Source of the DNA: Planctomycetota bacterium
GTDB lineage: Bacteria > Planctomycetota > UBA1135 > GCA-002686595
Direction: 5' to 3'
Assembly (NCBI GenBank): GCA_016714045.1
Contig: JADJNY010000006.1
Location: 310,001 to 374,000 of the forward strand
DNA: 64,000 bases
Shown: in pieces, positions 36,373 through 51,096 of the stretch
Position numbering within the stretch: position 1 is the stretch's first letter
How the letters are laid out: the number at the start of each line of letters is the position of its first letter
Translations under genes and position numbers: made by a program
The notes under the pieces: generated by a model
Databases searched by the model: none
Told to the model about the DNA's origin: nothing
Seen by the model: only the letters and a program-made list of their open reading frames with translations

Positions 36373-37551
36373 ATGCCCCGGCCGCTCCCGTTCACCGCGC
36401 ACCGCCTGCTCGCGCCGATGGAGGGCGTCACGGACCCGTGCTTCCGCGACCTCGTGCTCGCGCGCAACGCGCCCGAGGCGCTCGGCGGCGCGTTCACCGA
36501 GTTCGCGCGCGTCGTGCAGGTGGCGCTGCCGCGTCGGAGCCTGCGCGAGCACCTTGGTGCGCGCCGCTTCGCGCAGCCGGTCGGTCTGCAATTGATGGGC
36601 AGCGACACGGAGCTCGTCGCCGAGAGCGCGCGCCGCGCCGAGGAGGTGGGCGCGCCGCTCGTCGACTTGAACTTCGGCTGTCCGGCGAAAGGCGCGCTCC
36701 GCGGCTGCGCCGGTTCGTCGCTCCTGCGCGATCCCTCCGCGGTCGAACGCCTCGTGCGCGCCGCCGTCGGCGCGGTCGAGCGCGTGCCCGTGTCCGCGAA
36801 GATCCGCGCGGGCTATGACGACGATTCGCGGCTCGAGGAGCTCGCGCGCGCGGCCGAGAACGGCGGCGCGTCGCTCCTGACGGTCCACTGCCGCACGAAG
36901 GCAGAGCTCTACTGCGACGAGGTCGACTGGACGCGCCTCGCGCGCGCGGCGAGCGCCGTTTCGATCCCCGTGTGCGGCAACGGCGGCGTGCGGACGCACA
37001 CGGACTTCGAACGCCTGCGGCGCGAGACCGGCTGCGCGTACGCGATGGTCGGCCGCGCGGCGCTCGGCGACCCGTGGATCTTCTCCGGCGCGCGCGTGAC
37101 GGCCGCGGACGCCGCGCGCTTCCTGCTCGACTACGCGGAGGTGCTGCGCGCCGAGCACGTCTCCGCGCGCGGCGCGGCGGGGCGCGTGAAGCAGCTCCTC
37201 CAGCACTGGACCGCAGGCGGACTGTGCGACGAGGACCGTGCGAGCTGGCTCACGGAGAGCGAGCCCGAACGGCTCTTCGCGCGGCTCGGCGCGGTGGCGG
37301 GTGGAACGCGCGACCCGGTGCTCAACCCGGCGTTCGAGGCCGAACTCGACACCCGGCCGGCTCCCGAGCCCCGCTCCACGCTCGGCGCGAGGCTCGTCCC
37401 CGTGCTCGACCCGCCCTCCCCGCACGGCGCGCCCGAAGCGCGCGCCCTCGGATCGACGTCCCCCACGTCGATCGCGGCACTCGCTCACTTCCGCCGTCCG
37501 AACTCAGAGGGCTCGCCCGCGGACGTGCGCTCGAGCCCGGACCGCCCCTAG
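36373..37551 (+). CDS. tRNA-dihydrouridine synthase family protein
   Basis: 392 residues; flavin enzyme that reduces uridine to dihydrouridine in tRNA. The TIM-barrel signatures are all present: LLAPMEGVTDPCFRDLV (12-28), VGLQLMGSD, LVDLNFGCPAKGALRGCAGS with catalytic Cys103, VSAKIRAGYDD, LTVHCRTKAELYCDEVDW, VCGNGGVRTHTDFERL and MVGRAALGDPWIF for FMN phosphate. The C-terminal helical domain binds tRNA and ends in a Pro/Ser-rich tail of about 60 residues, longer than usual. The start at 36373 has GAAGGG immediately before it, so spacing is poor, but the protein begins where relatives do. Exact Dus subgroup not assigned. Confidence 0.9.
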   Translation: MPRPLPFTAHRLLAPMEGVTDPCFRDLVLARNAPEALGGAFTEFARVVQVALPRRSLREHLGARRFAQPVGLQLMGSDTELVAESARRAEEVGAPLVDLNFGCPAKGALRGCAGSSLLRDPSAVERLVRAAVGAVERVPVSAKIRAGYDDDSRLEELARAAENGGASLLTVHCRTKAELYCDEVDWTRLARAASAVSIPVCGNGGVRTHTDFERLRRETGCAYAMVGRAALGDPWIFSGARVTAADAARFLLDYAEVLRAEHVSARGAAGRVKQLLQHWTAGGLCDEDRASWLTESEPERLFARLGAVAGGTRDPVLNPAFEAELDTRPAPEPRSTLGARLVPVLDPPSPHGAPEARALGSTSPTSIAALAHFRRPNSEGSPADVRSSPDRP

Positions 37552-37635
37552 AATCGCGCCCACCGGCGCACTCCCGCGCCGACTTTCCCGCCGTCGCTCG
37601 CGCGCCGGCCCGACCGCTCGAAGAGGAGCTTCCCG

Positions 37636-37941
37636 ATGCGCCGTCTCGTCCTCCCCGTCGTCCTCGCCGTCTCCGCCCTCACGCTCGTCCTCTCCGCGCA
37701 GGAGCGCGCCGGCGGCGCGAAGCCCGCGCAGGCCGCGCCCAAGCTCCAGACCTTCACCGGCACGAACATCGACGGCAACGTGCAGCTCGCGCTGAACGAC
37801 GCGCTGCAGAAGGCGCAGCAGTCGCTCTCGAAGACGACCGCCGACGCGCAGTTCCGCTGGCAGCTCGACTCGCTCTCGGGCACGCGCGGCGGGATCACGG
37901 GCTCGCAGGCCTGCGAGGTCGTGATCCACATCGTGCCGTGA
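37636..37941 (+). CDS. Small exported protein, pair member 1
   Basis: 101 residues, AGAGGAG ribosome site. Signal peptide at 1-21 (LVLPVVLAVSALTLVLSAQ). The mature part shares a clear pattern with the next gene: F-x-G-T, G-N-V-Q-x-A-L, a helix of about 20 residues, then FRWQLDSLSGTRGG and a final strand (CEVVIHIVP). It looks like one small alpha/beta domain with an exposed RW. I do not recognise the family. Confidence 0.75.
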   Translation: MRRLVLPVVLAVSALTLVLSAQERAGGAKPAQAAPKLQTFTGTNIDGNVQLALNDALQKAQQSLSKTTADAQFRWQLDSLSGTRGGITGSQACEVVIHIVP

Positions 37942-37955
37942 CCTCTGTCCGCGTG

Positions 37956-38009
37956 ACCGACCGCTCGGGTCGGTGCTAGGGAGGCCAGAACCGCGCTCCG
38001 TCGCGGTTC
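37956..38009. other. Two hairpins between the paired small genes
   Basis: ACCGACC/GGTCGGT (37956-37974, loop GCTCG) is followed by GAACCGCG/CGCGGTTC (37988-38009, loop CTCCGT). They separate two related genes and could end transcription, protect the mRNA, or tune expression of the second gene, whose AAGGA site lies just after the second hairpin. Confidence 0.5.
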
Positions 38010-38021
38010 GAAGGACCTCTC

Positions 38022-38399
38022 ATGCCGACCCACGCTCGCCTCGCCGCCGGACTCGCGCTCCTCCTCCCGCTCGCCACGCTCCACCTCGAGGGACCGGACT
38101 GCCGCTCGCAGCAGGCCGGGCCGAGCGCGGCGGTCGGCGGGAAGTTCTTCTCCGGCACCTCGGCGGGCGGAAACGTCCAAGAGGCGCTCGACGCGGCGCT
38201 CGAGGCCGCGCGGACGAGCTTCGCGAAGCACGAAAACAACGTGGATTTCCGCTGGGAGCTCGCGTCGCTGGGCGGTCGTCGAGCGACCGCTCCCGACGCG
38301 CGCTCGCTCACCGTCTCGATCCGGATCACACGCGGCGCGCCGGCCGCGCTCGAAAAAAAAGATGGCCCTGGAGCCACCGTCGGCGGAGGGGGTTCCTAG
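38022..38399 (+). CDS. Small exported protein, pair member 2
   Basis: 125 residues, AAGGA ribosome site 6 nt before the ATG. Signal peptide at about 1-20 (LAAGLALLLPLATLHLEG). Core similar to the preceding gene: KFFSGTSAGGNVQEALDAAL, then VDFRWELASLGGRR and LTVSIRITRG. Two cysteines are absent or unpaired compared with its neighbour. The C-terminus is a Gly-rich tail (GATVGGGGS) after a run of eight A residues in the DNA (38353-38360), striking in so GC-rich a gene. Function unknown. It lies 54 bp before speA. Confidence 0.75.
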   Translation: MPTHARLAAGLALLLPLATLHLEGPDCRSQQAGPSAAVGGKFFSGTSAGGNVQEALDAALEAARTSFAKHENNVDFRWELASLGGRRATAPDARSLTVSIRITRGAPAALEKKDGPGATVGGGGS

Positions 38400-38453
38400 A
38401 ATCTCGCGCTCAGGAATTCCTTCCTTCCTCCGTTAGGAGCATTCGCGAGCACG

Positions 38454-40583
38454 ATGGCCAGGTGGACCCACCTCGATAGCGAGACCCTCTACAACGTCAG
38501 CAAGTGGGGTCTCGGGTTCTTCCGCATCAACGAGCAGGGCAACGTCGAAGCGCACCCCGAGCCCGACCGCAATGGTCGGAACGGGGCGTCTCCGGGGATC
38601 GACCTGCACGAGCTGCTCGGACAGCTCCTGCGGCGCGGCGTGTCGACGCCGATCCTGTTGCGCTTCGACGGCATCCTGCGCGCTCGCGTGCGCGCGATGA
38701 ACGAAGCGTTCAACAACGCGCGCAAGGAGTTCCAGTACGAAGCGCCCTACCGCGGCGTGTTCCCCATCAAGGTGAACCAGGAGCGCCACGTCGTCGAGGC
38801 GCTGCTCAGCGAGGGCGCCAACTGGCAGATGGGCCTCGAGGTCGGCTCGAAGCCCGAGCTCATCGCCGTCGTGGCACTCATGGCAGGCCGCGGCTCCTTG
38901 ATGGTCTGCAACGGCTACAAGGACGAGGAGTACATCGAGATGGCGCTCATGTCGACGAAGCTCGGCATCACGCCGATCATCGTCGTCGAGAAGTACTCCG
39001 AGGTCGACACGGTGCTGCGCGTCGCCCGCGCGCTCAACATCCGCCCGAACATCGGCGTGCGCGCGAAGCTCTCGGGCAAGGGCGCCGGCCGCTGGCAGGA
39101 GTCGGGCGGCGACCGCTCGAAGTTCGGCCTGACCACGCGCGAGATCGTCGAGGTCGTCGAGCGCCTCGAGCGCGAAGGCCTCCTCGACTGCCTCCAGCTC
39201 ATGCACTTCCACCTCGGCAGCCAGATCCCCGAGATCCGCTCGCTGAAGAACGCGCTCAAGGAAGCGACGCACACGCTCGTGTCGCTCTCCAAGATGGGCG
39301 TCCGCATCAAGTGGTTCGACGTCGGCGGCGGCCTGGGCATCGACTACGACGGCTCGTCGACCAACTTCGAGTCGTCGATGAACTACTCGATGCAGGAGTA
39401 CGCGAACGACGTCGTGTACCACCTCCAGCAGGCGTGCCTCGAGAACGAGATCCCGCAGCCCGGCATCATCACCGAGAGCGGCCGCGCGCTGACCGCGCAC
39501 CACGCGGTGCTCGTCACCGAGGTGCTCGGCACCAGCGACTTCACCTCCGAAGGCCTCGCCAAGGTGCCGGCCGAGGACGAGCACGAGCTGATCCACAACT
39601 TCCACCAGCTCTGCGAGAACGTCACGGCGAAGAATTACCAGGAGAGCTACCACGACGCGATGCAGATGCGCGACGAGGCGATGGTGCTCTTCAACGTCGG
39701 ACAAGTCGGCATGCGCGAGCGCGCGCGCGTCGAAGACCTCTTCTGGAGGACGTGCGAGAAGATCCTGAAGATCACGCGCACCCTCGACTACGTGCCGGAC
39801 GACCTCGCGAACCTCGAGCGCGACATGGCCGACACGTACTTCCTCAACTTCTCGCTGTTCCAGTCCGTGCCGGACTCGTGGGCGATCCACCAGCTCTTCC
39901 CGATCCTCCCGCTGCACCGCCACACGGAGCAGCCGACGCGCCGCGGCATCCTCGCCGACATCACGTGCGACTCGGACGGCAAGGTGGACCGCTTCATCGA
40001 CCTGCGCGACGTGAAGCGCACGCTCGAGCTCCACCCGCTCAAGAAGGACGAGCCGTACTACCTCGGCTTCTTCCTCGTGGGCGCGTACCAGGAGATCCTC
40101 GGCGACATGCACAACCTGTTCGGCGACACGAACGTGGTGCACGTCGACATGGACGAGAACGGCCGCCCGCGCCTGACGCACGTGTTGCGCGGCGAGCGCG
40201 TGCAGGACGTCCTCGAGTACGTCGAGTACTTCGAGACGGACCTGCTCTCGAACCTGCGGCGCTCGGTCGAGAACTCGCTCGAGGAAGGCCGCATCACGTT
40301 CGAGGAGTCGGCGCTGATCTACCGCCGCTACGAGAACGGCCTGCACGGCTACACCTACCTCACGCGCGAGAAGTCGCGCGTCGAGACGCCGCCGTTCCCG
40401 CAGTTCCAGTCGACGGGGGCCCCGGGCGCCCCGAGCGCGCCCGCGCCCGCTCCAGCGACCCCGTCGACGACGTTCGTGTCGTCGGCGCAGGCGCAGTTGC
40501 CGCTCTCCGGCAGCACGGGTCCGATCCCGTCGGCCTACACGATCCCGGCGAGCGCGCCGCAAGCCGCGAAGACGAACGCGTGA
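38454..40583 (+). CDS. speA: Biosynthetic arginine decarboxylase SpeA
   Basis: 709 residues, slightly longer than the usual 630-660 because of an Ala/Pro-rich tail of about 65 residues. PLP fold III enzyme converting arginine to agmatine, the first step of the agmatine route to putrescine. Visible signatures: YNVSKWGLGFFRIN near the start; YRGVFPIKVNQERHVVEAL with the PLP lysine (about residue 105); HFHLGSQIPEIRSLKNAL; FDVGGGLGIDYDGS; TESGRALTAHHAVLVTEVLG; and the C-terminal PSWAIHQLFPI-like PDSWAIHQLFPILPLHR and CDSDGKVDRFI with the catalytic Cys. An AGGAG lies 14 nt upstream, a long spacing. slyD overlaps its stop by 4 bp. No agmatinase gene (speB) is nearby. Confidence 0.95.
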   Translation: MARWTHLDSETLYNVSKWGLGFFRINEQGNVEAHPEPDRNGRNGASPGIDLHELLGQLLRRGVSTPILLRFDGILRARVRAMNEAFNNARKEFQYEAPYRGVFPIKVNQERHVVEALLSEGANWQMGLEVGSKPELIAVVALMAGRGSLMVCNGYKDEEYIEMALMSTKLGITPIIVVEKYSEVDTVLRVARALNIRPNIGVRAKLSGKGAGRWQESGGDRSKFGLTTREIVEVVERLEREGLLDCLQLMHFHLGSQIPEIRSLKNALKEATHTLVSLSKMGVRIKWFDVGGGLGIDYDGSSTNFESSMNYSMQEYANDVVYHLQQACLENEIPQPGIITESGRALTAHHAVLVTEVLGTSDFTSEGLAKVPAEDEHELIHNFHQLCENVTAKNYQESYHDAMQMRDEAMVLFNVGQVGMRERARVEDLFWRTCEKILKITRTLDYVPDDLANLERDMADTYFLNFSLFQSVPDSWAIHQLFPILPLHRHTEQPTRRGILADITCDSDGKVDRFIDLRDVKRTLELHPLKKDEPYYLGFFLVGAYQEILGDMHNLFGDTNVVHVDMDENGRPRLTHVLRGERVQDVLEYVEYFETDLLSNLRRSVENSLEEGRITFEESALIYRRYENGLHGYTYLTREKSRVETPPFPQFQSTGAPGAPSAPAPAPATPSTTFVSSAQAQLPLSGSTGPIPSAYTIPASAPQAAKTNA

Positions 40584-41092
40584 AGATCGAACAGGACTGC
40601 TTCGTCGAGCTGGAGTACCAGCTCAGGAACGGCAAGGGCGACGTGGTCGAGCAATCGACCGATCGCGGCCCGATGACGTATCTCCACGGGCACGAGGAGA
40701 TCCTCCCCGCCCTCGAACAAGGCCTCGAAGGCGCCGGCGAGGGCGACAAGCTCTCGATCTGCCTCGAGCCCGATCAGGCGTACGGGCCGTACGACCCCGA
40801 CCAGATCCTGTCCGTTCCGCGCAGCGAGTTCCCCGAGGACGCGGAGATCGTGCCGGGCGATTGGATCACCATCTCGCTCAGCGACGAGCAGGACACGGAC
40901 GTCGACGGGCAGGAGATGGACGCGCGCGTCGTCGAGATCAGCCCGGACGCGATCACGCTCGATGCGAATCATCCGCTCGCGGGACAACAGGTCGTGTTCG
41001 AGATGCGCGTCTTGAAGGTGCGCAAGGCGACCGAGGAAGAGATGGAAGCGCGCGAAGCGGCGCGCGACGAGGAAGAGGACGAGGGCGGGTGA
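40580..41092 (+). CDS. slyD: FKBP-type peptidyl-prolyl isomerase SlyD
   Basis: 170 residues from a GTG that overlaps the speA stop (GTGA, 40580-40583). N-terminal FKBP segment FVELEYQLRNGKGDVVEQS and MTYLHGHEEILPALEQGLEG (33-51); the inserted IF chaperone flap covers about 65-128 (AYGPYDPDQILSVPRSEFPE, then ISPDAITLDANHPLAGQQVVF). The C-terminal about 20 residues are a Glu/Asp-rich tail, not the His/Cys metal-binding tail of E. coli SlyD, so it lacks the nickel-delivery feature. It should catalyse proline isomerisation and act as a cytoplasmic chaperone. Confidence 0.92.
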   Translation: MKIEQDCFVELEYQLRNGKGDVVEQSTDRGPMTYLHGHEEILPALEQGLEGAGEGDKLSICLEPDQAYGPYDPDQILSVPRSEFPEDAEIVPGDWITISLSDEQDTDVDGQEMDARVVEISPDAITLDANHPLAGQQVVFEMRVLKVRKATEEEMEAREAARDEEEDEGG

Positions 41093-41094
41093 CC

Positions 41095-41114
41095 GCGGCG
41101 CGCCACGGCGCCGC
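41095..41114. terminator. Short hairpin between convergent genes
   Basis: GCGGCGC pairs with GCGCCGC over a 6-nt loop in the 21-bp gap between slyD and the histidine phosphatase gene. It could end transcription from both sides. No T-run on either strand. Confidence 0.35.
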
Positions 41115-41803
41115 TACCCCATCGCCGGCGCGTCCCACCACTTCGACAACCGCGCGCCGCCCTCTTTCGGCGTCGACTCGTAGTGCGACACGTCGTTGAA
41201 GAGCATCAACCGCGCGCGCACGGGGTCCTTGAAGTCGACGACGTTCAAGCAGGCCGGCGACTGATCGAGCCGGTCGCGGTAGCCGCGCGCGTCGAAGCCG
41301 AGCAGGCTCGAGATCACGAGCCGCAGCGTCGCCTTGTGCGACACGACGAGGACGCTCTTCCCCTCGTGCGCGACGACGATCTCGCGGATCACCGGCAGCG
41401 CGCGCGCAAGCACCGCGAGGCCCGACTCGCCGCCGACCGGCGCGAACGTGAACGGATCCGCCTCCCACGTCGGGTACTCGCCGGGGAAGCGCTCCTCGAC
41501 CTCGCGGCGCGTCAAACCCTCCCAACGACCGTGGCTGATCTCCTTCAGTCCGTCGCGGTGAATCGGATCGAGCCGGTGCGGCGCGGCCCGGATCGAAGTC
41601 GCGAGGATCGACGCGGTCTCGACCGTGCGTGAGAGCGGACTCGTGTAGACCGCGGCGATCGGTTGCTCGGCGAGTCGTGACGCGAGCGCGCGCACCTGCG
41701 CGCGGCCCTCGTCGGAGAGCTCGACGCCGATCGCGCCGGAGAAGCGGTCCTCGGCGGTCAATTGCGTCGCGCCGTGGCGCACGAGGTAGAGGCGGGTCGT
41801 CAT
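41114..41803 (-). CDS. Histidine phosphatase family protein (phosphoglycerate-mutase-like)
   Basis: 229 residues. The phosphohistidine motif is LVRHGATQL (7-15), with the second Arg in YTSPLSRTVETASIL (53-67), the acidic residue in LKEISHGRWEGLT, and the second catalytic His in VLVVSHKATLRLVISSLLG (about 150-168). Branch 1 of the superfamily, as in cobalamin phosphatase CobC or PhoE-type enzymes. The substrate cannot be told from sequence. No signal peptide. Followed on the same strand by nothing before slyD; a small membrane protein gene lies 49 bp upstream and may share its promoter. Confidence 0.9.
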   Translation of the reverse strand: MTTRLYLVRHGATQLTAEDRFSGAIGVELSDEGRAQVRALASRLAEQPIAAVYTSPLSRTVETASILATSIRAAPHRLDPIHRDGLKEISHGRWEGLTRREVEERFPGEYPTWEADPFTFAPVGGESGLAVLARALPVIREIVVAHEGKSVLVVSHKATLRLVISSLLGFDARGYRDRLDQSPACLNVVDFKDPVRARLMLFNDVSHYESTPKEGGARLSKWWDAPAMG

Positions 41804-41852
41804 GGGGAGCGTTCGATGCGGAAGACGGGGCGCAGGGTACTCGTCCGCGCCG

Positions 41853-42119
41853 TCACTTCTTCGCGAGCTCGCGCCGCGTGCGCGACGCGGCCGAGCGACC
41901 CGCGATCGCGACGCCGAGCATCGACCAGGCGAAGATCACGAAGCCCAGCCCGACGCCCGCGCCGAGGTAGTACACGCGCGCCTCCGCGGACAACACGGTC
42001 GTTTGCATCGCCGCCGGCACCTTCGCCTCGAAGATCCAGAACCCGACGAGGCCCGCGAGCACGCCGAGCACGACGCTGCCCGCGAGGAGCACCCAGCGAC
42101 CGACCTTGTTCCAATCCAT
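41853..42119 (-). CDS. Small two-TM membrane protein
   Basis: 88 residues starting MDWNKVGRWVLLAGSVVLG. Two hydrophobic segments (about 9-29 and 50-72) are joined by a short polar loop; the C-terminus is basic (SRTRRELAKK). Composition and codon use resemble the neighbours, and it fits the gap before the phosphatase gene, so it is probably real. No family recognised. Confidence 0.65.
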   Translation of the reverse strand: MDWNKVGRWVLLAGSVVLGVLAGLVGFWIFEAKVPAAMQTTVLSAEARVYYLGAGVGLGFVIFAWSMLGVAIAGRSAASRTRRELAKK

Positions 42120-42416
42120 CGTGCGATCTCGTCCTTCACGCGCTCGCGCGCCGTCGTTCCTCGTCGTGATTCGCGATCGAGGGTAACGCAGCGGCCGCCC
42201 TCGGCCCAGCGTCCGCGCGGAGCCACCTGCGTCCCACGCACTCGCAGCACGACCTGCGCATCGCACGTCCGCAGCCGGAGCGCGTGCCTCGCGTCCGGAC
42301 GACCGTCCTCGTCGCTCGCGCTGCGGACTTCCACGCGTTCGACACGAAGCGGCTCCGCGCCGCGCTCTACACTGGCCGCGTCCTCGCCCCCCCCCACCTG
42401 GCTCGCTCCGTACCGC

Positions 42417-45200
<2,784 letters not shown>

Positions 45201-45235
45201 TCCATCGAACCTCGACCGACCGCCGAGAACCGCAC

Positions 45236-48106
<2,871 letters not shown>

Positions 48107-48143
48107 ACGTTTCTCCTTACCCTCCCCCACGCGGAGCCTGCTC

Positions 48144-50986
48144 GTGCCCAACGCCCCCGAAGAACCGAAGAAGTCGCAACGCGACGAGGCGAACTCACCC
48201 CGCGGCGAGGCCCAGTCGCAGCGCTCCGTGCTGCAAATCCTCGGCGAGAAGTCGGGCTTCGCGTCGAAGGTGCTCCTCTCCGACGCCGACTCCGAGGCAG
48301 GCGCGTCGCCGATCGTCGATCCCGCCGCCGCGGCGAAGCTCGTTCCGCAGGGCCGCGGCAACTACCAGCTGCTCGGCGAGATCGCGCGCGGCGGCATGGG
48401 CGTGATCTTGAAGGGCCACGACACGGACCTCGGCCGCGACATCGCGGTCAAGGTGCTCAGCAAGGAGATGGCGGCGCGCCCCACGATCGTGCAGCGCTTC
48501 ATCGAAGAAGCGCAGATCGGCGGACAGCTCCAGCACCCCGGCATCGTGCCCGTGTACGAGCTCGGCTTGATGGCGGACGACTGCCCGTACTTCACGATGA
48601 AGCTCGTCAAGGGGCGCACGCTCGCGGCGCTCCTCGCGAAGCGCAAGTCGCCGGCGGAGGACCGCGGCCGCCTGCTCGCGATCTTCGAGTCGGTTTGCCA
48701 GACCGTGGCGTACGCGCACTCGAAAGGCGTGCTCCACCGGGACCTGAAGCCCGCGAACGTGATGGTCGGCGCGTTCGGTGAGGTGCAGGTCGTCGACTGG
48801 GGCCTCGCCAAGGTCCTGCGCCGCGGCGGCGTCGCCGACGAGAAGCGCGCGAAAGAGAGCCTGCACACCGTGATCGAGACCGTGCGCAGCGGCCCGCGCG
48901 GCTCCGGTGGATCGGGCTCGTCCGGTTCCGACTCGCTCGTGGGCTCCGTGATGGGCACGCCCGCCTACATGGCGCCCCGAGCAGGCGCAGGGCGAGGTCG
49001 AGAAGCTCGACGAGCGCGCCGACGTGTTCTCGCTCGGCGCGATCCTGTGCGAGCTCCTCACCGGGCGGCCGCCGTACGAGGAGGGCCTCGGCAGCGGCAC
49101 GGCCGACGCCGTCGTGGTGCAGGCCGCGCGCGCGATGCTCGATCCGGCGCGGTCGCGCATCGAAGCTTGCGAAGCGGACGGCGCGCTGAAGGAGCTGTGC
49201 CTCGACTGCCTCAGGCCCGCCAAGAGCGCGCGCCCCGCGAACGCGGAAGAGGTGGCGAAGCGCGTCCACGACTACCTCTCCTCCGTCGAACAACGCGCGC
49301 ACGCGGCGGAACTCGCCGCGGAGAAGGCGCGCATCCAGGCGGCCGAAGAGAAGCGCGCGCGCCGCCTCACCGTCGCGCTCGCCGGCACGGGCGGCGGCGC
49401 TCGTGCTGCTCGGCGGCGGCGGCTTCTTCTACGTGAACCGCGAGCGCTCGCAGCGGATCGAGCAGACGCGCATCGCCTTCGAGTCCGCGCAGGGCGAGGC
49501 CATCGAGCTCGGCCGCGCGGGCAAGCCCGCGGAGGCGCTCCTCGCCGCTCGCCGCGCGCTCCAGGTCGCGGAGACGGGCGGCGCGGACGCGGCGATGCTC
49601 GAGCGCGCGAAGAACTTCGTCGCGCAGGCGGAGACGGAGGTGACCGCCGCCGAACGCGAGCGCGCGCTCCGCGAACAGGACGCGACGCTGCTCGCGCGCC
49701 TCGTCGACCTGCGACTGCGGCAGATGGAGCACCTCGGCGACCTCGAGTTCGAGCGCGGCCTCGACGGCGAGTACACGCGGGCCTTCCACGACTACGGCGC
49801 CGACCTCGAGGGTGAGGACGCCGTGCCCGCGCTGAAGCGCATTCGCGAGCGATCCGTCGGGGAGCAGGTGGCGCTCGGCCTCGACGACTGGATCCGCTTG
49901 CGCCGGCGCGTGCACGGCGCGGCCTCGGAGAAGGTCGAGAACCTGCTCTTCCTCGCGATCGACCTCGACCCCGACCCCGAGCGCACCCGCCTGCGCGAGG
50001 CGATCAAGGACAACGACCTCGCGACGATGCTCGACCTCGCGTCGCCGGAGAAGCTCGGCAAGCTCGGCCCCGGCTCGATCTTCGTGCTGAGCGCGGAGCT
50101 CTGGGACCGCCACCCCAAGCACCGGCCCGACGTCTACCGCATGTACGACCAGGCGCTGCAGCTCTACCCGGGCGACTACGTGCTGCAGTACGTCGGCGGG
50201 AACATCTACCAGGACGCCGGGCGCTTCCAGGCGGCGCTCGCCGCGCGCCACTCGGCGCTCAGCCTGCGCCCGAGCGACATGCGCACGCGCTTGTTCGTCG
50301 GCCAGACGCAGTGGAGCCTCGGACGCCTGACCGAGGCGGAGGGCGTCTACCGCGCGTGCATCGCGGCGCTGCCCGCCGATCCCGAGCCGCGTTACGTGCT
50401 GGCGCTCCTGCTCGTCCAACTCGGCGACCACGCGGGCGCCTATGCGAGCATCGCGCGCTCGTTCGAGCTGCACGACACGCCCGAGTGGAAGCCCGACCTG
50501 CTCGCGATCCGCTACTACGTCGGTCAGGCCTCGAAGGAGGAGCTCCTGCGCGCGCTCGCGACGGAGACGCAGCCGCTCGCGATCGCCACCTACCTCTATC
50601 CGCTCGTCGACCACCCCGACCCCGCGAAGCGCGACCCCGAGTTCGCGCTGAAGACGGTGCTCGAGTACTCGAAGGTGATGGACCTCTCCGACTGGAATTA
50701 CCTCGTCGAAGCGGTCGCGCGCTACCGACTCGGGGACTGGGCTGGCGCGCTCGCCGCCGTGAAAGGCCGCTTCAAGGCGCCCGACGCGCTGATCCTCGTG
50801 CCGAACGCGTGGGACTTCCTGCGCTCCGCGATCTACGGACACCTGGGCCGCGTCGACGAAGCGCGCGACTACTACGAGCGCGGCATGGTCGAGTGGAAGC
50901 TGCAGACCGGCGGGAATCCGGGCGCGTGGGAGCGCTCGGACGTGATGCGTTGGCGCCGCGAGGCGGAATCGGTGCTGGAGAAGTAG
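48144..50986 (+). pseudogene. Tandem membrane Ser/Thr kinase-TPR protein 3, two frameshifts
   Basis: Relative to its two paralogues it carries one extra C in the C-run at 48975-48978 (breaking A-Y-M-A-P-E-Q) and one extra G near 49389-49391 (breaking the membrane segment G-T-A-A-A-L-V-L-L-G). Without them it would be 946 residues with the same layout: leader with three S-Q-R units, kinase with HRDLKPANVM and DWGLAKVL, membrane segment, then a TPR region that is fully open to 50986. The three frames otherwise contain no stop or decay. As read, the product would be a truncated kinase of about 430 residues. Start is GTG with GGAG 8 nt upstream, 37 bp after kinase 2. Confidence 0.85.
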
Positions 50987-51096
50987 CGCGCGGGGCGCAC
51001 ACGACCGGCGCGTCCCTCACGAGCAGCGCGAGCGCGAGGCGCGGAGGATCCGGCGCACGGCGCGAGCGAGGAACGCGCGCTCCACCGCGCCGACGA

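Noticed and set aside
38433..40562. 709-codon frame exactly antisense to speA
   Set aside because: Low-complexity Val/Arg/Asp/Glu composition and full overlap with an unmistakable SpeA.
42387..42395. C9 tract as a phase-variation switch for kinase 1
   Set aside because: It lies outside the coding frame, 21 bp before the start, and short C runs are common in this DNA; no supporting evidence.
48975..49391. Programmed frameshifting in kinase 3
   Set aside because: Two shifts would be needed, no slippery heptamer with a stimulator is seen, and both intact paralogues lack the extra bases.
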